This document shows, piece after piece, positions 63,590 through 64,000 of a stretch of DNA of 64,000 bases. The notes below the pieces were generated by a model that was given only the letters and a program-made list of their open reading frames with translations, was not told the DNA's origin and searched no databases. Where the stretch lies: NCBI RefSeq assembly GCF_007565055.1, contig NC_044559.1:40852546-40916545 (forward strand), in the 5' to 3' direction. Position 1 is the first letter of the stretch. Each line of letters starts with the position of its first letter. This DNA comes from Rhinopithecus roxellana. Lineage: Eukaryota; Chordata; Mammalia; Primates; Cercopithecidae. The position numbers were made by a program, and so were the translations under genes.

Positions 63590-64000
63590 TTAGGATAGCT
63601 TCCACTGGGAGCCTCTGAGTCTCCCAATTACTTTCCAATTTGTTGTCGGATTCCCTCACTCTCTTGCTCAGATGTTGCTACACAGTGTTTTCTCCTCTGA
63701 TTCTTTCTTAGATGATCAGTTGCCAAGAATGATTGTGAGAGTATTCTTCACCTATGTTAAGTGCCAGAGCCTCCACTGCCATCCTCATCTTCTTCCTTGT
63801 GGTCATTGGTGTCCAAAATAGACCCGTCAGAGTCATTGGCCCAGTGATTCCCTTTGATCGTCATCCTTTGGGACACTGAAAGATTCTGAAGATTTTCCCA
63901 TCAGTGCAGGAATTGTTAGCTGAGGTTCTATCTTTCCTGATGTGTTGCTGCTTGTGAAAATGTTGTCTTCTCTACTGTGTAAACCAGTGTCTGATGCAGA
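63590..64000 (-). pseudogene. Possible antisense retrocopy fragment, source not recognised
   Basis: On the minus strand, from the window edge, a frame runs about 53 codons to a stop near 63837. A shifted frame then continues about 27 codons with a very acidic, Gly/Ser-rich end (HKEEDEDGSGGSGT) and stops. Acidic coding-like text after a single shift suggests a decayed processed pseudogene whose 5' part is outside the window. I do not recognise the parent, and chance is a real alternative. Confidence 0.25.

Noticed and set aside
1..64000. CRISPR arrays, operons, prophage or other prokaryotic systems
   Set aside because: The sequence is a primate intron-exon region; the only regularly repeated units are microsatellites, minisatellites and transposable elements.

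Overview
The window is nuclear DNA from a primate, and it points to an Old World monkey. About 55 Alu elements or fragments can be read, and the youngest carry a shared set of diagnostic bases (GGCTCAAGCCTG at the 5' end, GGGCGAGGTGGCGGG, GGCGTAAACC, GAGATCCGGCCACTG). I associate that set with the cercopithecine AluY lineage rather than with human AluY. Genus and species cannot be settled from the sequence.

One protein-coding gene is visible: the central part of INPP5F (SAC2, a Sac-domain phosphoinositide phosphatase) on the + strand. Thirteen consecutive coding exons lie at 31244-60343. All have AG/GT boundaries and compatible phases, and joined they encode about 570 residues without a stop. 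They cover the Sac phosphatase domain, including its CX5RT active site at 54467-54490, and the start of the following hSac2 region. The first exons (about 59 residues by my memory of the human protein) and the C-terminal half lie outside the window. The order suggests human exons 3-15, but the numbers are inferred.

Layout. 1-31243 is intron with no exon that I can find, packed with repeats: an MLT1 solo LTR with target duplications, a MaLR provirus (10240-12640) with a MER2-like transposon in its LTR, an MLT2 LTR broken by a Tigger transposon that is itself broken by three Alus (12640-14552), a full-length 7SL RNA pseudogene (16379-16680), ancient L1 fragments and a second Tigger element (28708-29798). 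31244-60343 holds the exons. The 10.7-kb intron after the first exon contains a repeat-poor stretch at 32.4-34.3 kb and old fragments of a dispersed repeat at 38-41 kb. 60344-64000 is the next intron. In human and mouse a brain-expressed imprinted transcript (INPP5F_V2) starts within an INPP5F intron that I believe is this one, but no CpG island is visible here.

I found no novel multi-gene system. Nearly all short open reading frames in the window are Alu, LTR or L1 shadows. The observations most worth a second look are the weak acceptor of the catalytic exon with a young AluY 150 bp downstream of that exon, a perfect 22-bp inverted repeat at 9754-9868, a 61-bp tandem duplication at 18106-18227, the three-level nested transposon at 12.6-14.6 kb, the repeat-poor intronic block, and a possible antisense retrocopy at the right edge. 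All identifications are by eye and memory; no database was searched.
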